DNA of 8,024 nt. Source: Verrucomicrobiales bacterium (GTDB taxonomy: Bacteria > Verrucomicrobiota > Verrucomicrobiia > Verrucomicrobiales > Verrucomicrobiaceae). Position 1 is the stretch's first letter, and each line of letters opens with the position of its first letter. Positions 6,901-8,024 of the stretch are shown here, one piece after another. Both the position numbers and the translations under genes were made by a program. A model generated the notes under the pieces. It had not been told where the DNA came from. It worked only from the letters and a program-made list of their open reading frames with translations, and did not search any database. Location of the stretch: positions 1 through 8,024 of the forward strand of contig DMMK01000200.1 of NCBI GenBank assembly GCA_003453085.1. Direction: 5' to 3'.

Positions 6901-7791
6901 AACGGCCTCTTCATCTACCTCCAAGGCACACGTCCTGCACCGACAGCCGCCGCCGCGCCGCATGCAGGTTATTACACCGCCAAGATCGACATCCTGAATG
7001 ATACTTATGGTTATACCACCTTTACCGTGACGCCCAAAGGCACGCTGATCCTTGCAGGTAAACTCCCGGATGGCACCGCCCTCACGGCCTCGACCGCAGT
7101 CGATGAAAAAGGCCGCTTTCCCATCTCCCTCTCCCTGTATAGCGGTCGCGGCCGGGTGAAGCTCCTCGGCCAAATCCACCCCGGAGCCAATGGCGATGCC
7201 CGAAATGCCACGGTGATCTCCAACGAACTGGCCTGGACACGCCCGCCTTTCCGCAAAGCAGGCGAGCCGGACGACCACGGATCGAATAACCCTTTCCATC
7301 AGGGAGTCGATACGACCGGCATCCTGCGGGGCAGCAAGTACCTGCCACCGAACATCACCGATGTGAGCAGCTCCCTCATGATGAACATCGCTGCGAATCA
7401 GCCAGGGAACGTCACCATCATCCTCTCTGGGTATAGTCTGGGCCTCAATGCCTCAGGGCATCTCACAGCGAAACACAGCCTGGTCATCCCCCGCCGTGTC
7501 GGCAAACCAATCTACGAGAACTTTGACCCCATCTACATGACGTCCCTCACCTTCAATGCGGCCAAAGGCACCTTCACCGCTGGGGCCAGCATGGATAATT
7601 TCCACGGCGAGACCAATGCCTTCACCCGAACTCAGAAGCACCGCTTCCAGGGCGTCGTCACCCGGGATCCAGAGACGCTGAATCCTACCGCCTGGGGTTT
7701 CACCGTCTGGACAGTTAAGATCTTCAACGACTACACGATGAAGACCTACAATGAGCTCCGCTCCGAAGGCATCCGCGTTATACCTCGGTGA
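3913..7791 (+). CDS. Large secreted mosaic protein: delta-60-like repeats, Ig-like domains, putative-Ig module and beta-rich C-terminus
   Basis: From the ATG at 3913 the protein has 1292 residues. The frame also allows TTG at 3874 (1305 residues), but the ATG gives a normal signal peptide: a short n-region with Arg3, a hydrophobic core LFGFILMSLLVTLGHL and a probable cut near LRA-DD. Residues ~38-445 carry degenerate delta-60-type units (ADTSFNGTGY, LDTDFGNAG, LPDGRIVVAA, QPDGRILVAV, LDLSFSSTGF), which are likely propeller-like. Three Ig-like beta segments follow (~452-534, ~537-621, ~624-716). A clearer Ig domain lies at ~717-799, with core Trp745 (YVWKK) and VYTC (Cys781) but no partner cysteine on the B strand. 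Residues ~804-885 fit a putative-Ig (He_PIG) module with GLPPGLIYNKTTGLITGQP. The last ~400 residues are beta-rich and resemble C-terminal regions of other Verrucomicrobiota surface proteins (SGAYQV, AGYYTAKI, RFQGVV). No catalytic motif, LPxTG or PEP-CTERM signal is seen. A role in adhesion or carbohydrate binding is only inference. It ends in TGA. Confidence 0.85.
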   Translation: MARVFPTVCTSPGLFGFILMSLLVTLGHLRADDPGPGMADTSFNGTGYVTLTHTSVNSLLKPMIALTPEGKTILASARKKVGSSTWEFIIQRLQVNGALDTDFGNAGISIVPVPAEFEATSMVDACVLPDGRIVVAATLWTVIATTPSQQTASHSALLYIPEAGLPDSTNVPGVLSIGVRYSQVKDLTLDLDGNLLVLVNLRSQSSGLPTLSAYRVWLTTPRPVGADSAVVSVPSSLNLPINTHSYGTQIAVLPSGEIYVGGYTSNGRPLLLVSTPYPWGRSIQGTLFEDGSVGSIVCLAVDSQGMLLATRIRRTSIDSNSASLQILRFKMSLLKDELFGQSGEMTLMSSFSSHQLDMATQPDGRILVAVKDGPGWDGVYRLTTTGTLDLSFSSTGFRYIQSSEDSWHTNFHHMRVYTDGKIVIVDHSTSYDTGTWTVARVHSGMPLREGQPVITSQPAAYHPIPVGQTFSYQATFTGSPPFHYFLTENSQVVASGITTEGSFTRTQGVVDAVYRFSVGNANGWTVSTTVSTRALSPPVLNYDFGPEPYPNTDYLYAYPFQTWIRVSGRAPMTYRLMAGDREVQSGTVENGTIDMRLRNTALHELIVTNSDGETRSGLFDVTPQNDPYVTLGDDRLFYSGTTGHFFTRSCTMSEEYTLTHYRNGKLVESSYVPYSDWRKFHLPEKLTLADAATFTARIRTPRKSFTSKPVEVCIVDPAAQSQYMAVGKKVNIVAPVAGKGLRYVWKKQNEPITPSQRIPKVDQATLSITNAEEEDAAVYTCVVTNSSGQALETGPITLVKDEAVPTFSITELEGAALGGTYVFDLNSENRTGSFTMSGLPPGLIYNKTTGLITGQPMKAGTYQVKVVATNAAGSAPSRNFKLVVSPLPHPISGAYQVMEKTTYGLDGWSVTGKVTVNASASFSARLRGSNLQGKTFSRTIAGVFTWDASLQKYIYSSPELDIDPESTKSYTNWHFTLDPLGGAAAEMPLQGSIDIENGLFIYLQGTRPAPTAAAAPHAGYYTAKIDILNDTYGYTTFTVTPKGTLILAGKLPDGTALTASTAVDEKGRFPISLSLYSGRGRVKLLGQIHPGANGDARNATVISNELAWTRPPFRKAGEPDDHGSNNPFHQGVDTTGILRGSKYLPPNITDVSSSLMMNIAANQPGNVTIILSGYSLGLNASGHLTAKHSLVIPRRVGKPIYENFDPIYMTSLTFNAAKGTFTAGASMDNFHGETNAFTRTQKHRFQGVVTRDPETLNPTAWGFTVWTVKIFNDYTMKTYNELRSEGIRVIPR

Positions 7792-7949
7792 GTCGGTAAT
7801 CGGGTGTGCTGATGCGAAGGTGGCAAGAAAAGGGAGATCTAGGAGGAATGGGACGCATGCTCCTGGCGTGCCGGTGTCTCGATCGCATGCCCGGCCCATG
7901 ACACTGCCCAGCCAACCTGCCAGCGAGACGTTAGCGCTTCCAGCATAAA

Positions 7950-7968
7950 GCTGCCTACTAAGGGCAGC
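7950..7968 (-). terminator. Weak hairpin, possible - strand terminator
   Basis: GCTGCC (7950-7955) pairs exactly with GGCAGC (7963-7968) around a 7-base loop. Read on the - strand the stem is followed by TTTATG, a poor T tract. On the + strand no T run follows, so it does not fit as terminator of the gene ending at 7791. It could end a leftward gene lying beyond the right edge, but no such gene is visible in this window. The rest of 7792-8024 shows no gene. Confidence 0.2.
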
Positions 7969-8024
7969 CGGAAAGAGGCACCGCTCATCCTCGCCCTTCG
8001 CCACTTCAAACTTTGTTCCCGCTT

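Noticed and set aside
7453..8004. 183-codon open frame on the - strand at the right end
   Set aside because: Most of it overlaps the 3' end of the second gene antisense, and the unique part has no recognisable sequence pattern.

Overview
The window most likely comes from a Verrucomicrobiota chromosome (Prosthecobacter/Verrucomicrobium-like). This is inference from protein content. One gene encodes a large exported beta-propeller plus HEAT-type protein of the 'Pirellula/Verrucomicrobium' putative membrane-bound dehydrogenase kind. The other encodes a very long secreted mosaic of delta-60-like repeats, Ig-like domains and a putative-Ig module. Both protein types are strongly expanded in Verrucomicrobiota and Planctomycetota. 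The DNA is GC-rich, the genes are widely spaced, and neither has a recognisable Shine-Dalgarno sequence, which fits that group.

Layout. Positions 1-597 are non-coding. They hold a ~75-bp imperfect direct repeat (1-75 and 171-247) around a REP-like GC-rich hairpin, a second hairpin at 222-249, and, just before the first gene, a cluster of ATGGGGA/TCCCCAT heptamers. Four of these heptamers are direct repeats spaced 10-11 bp apart, about one helical turn. Positions 598-3528 (+) encode a 976-residue exported propeller/HEAT-like protein with a signal peptide and three acidic calcium-loop-like motifs. It has no CxxCH heme motif. Positions 3529-3912 are non-coding and contain a 40-bp tandem repeat (3550-3654), then unassigned sequence, then a pyrimidine-rich leader. 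Positions 3913-7791 (+; alternative TTG start at 3874) encode a ~1292-residue secreted multidomain protein. Positions 7792-8024 show no gene, only a small hairpin.

The two genes point the same way but are separated by ~385 bp of repeat-bearing DNA and do not look like an operon. Both products should leave the cytoplasm: the first probably works as a periplasmic or envelope sugar/alcohol dehydrogenase-like protein or a scaffold, the second as a cell-surface or extracellular protein. Nothing links them functionally beyond adjacency. No RNA gene, CRISPR array, transposase, phage gene or defence system was seen. The most unusual signals are the helically phased heptamer cluster, the missing heme module at the end of the first protein, and the 40-bp tandem repeat.
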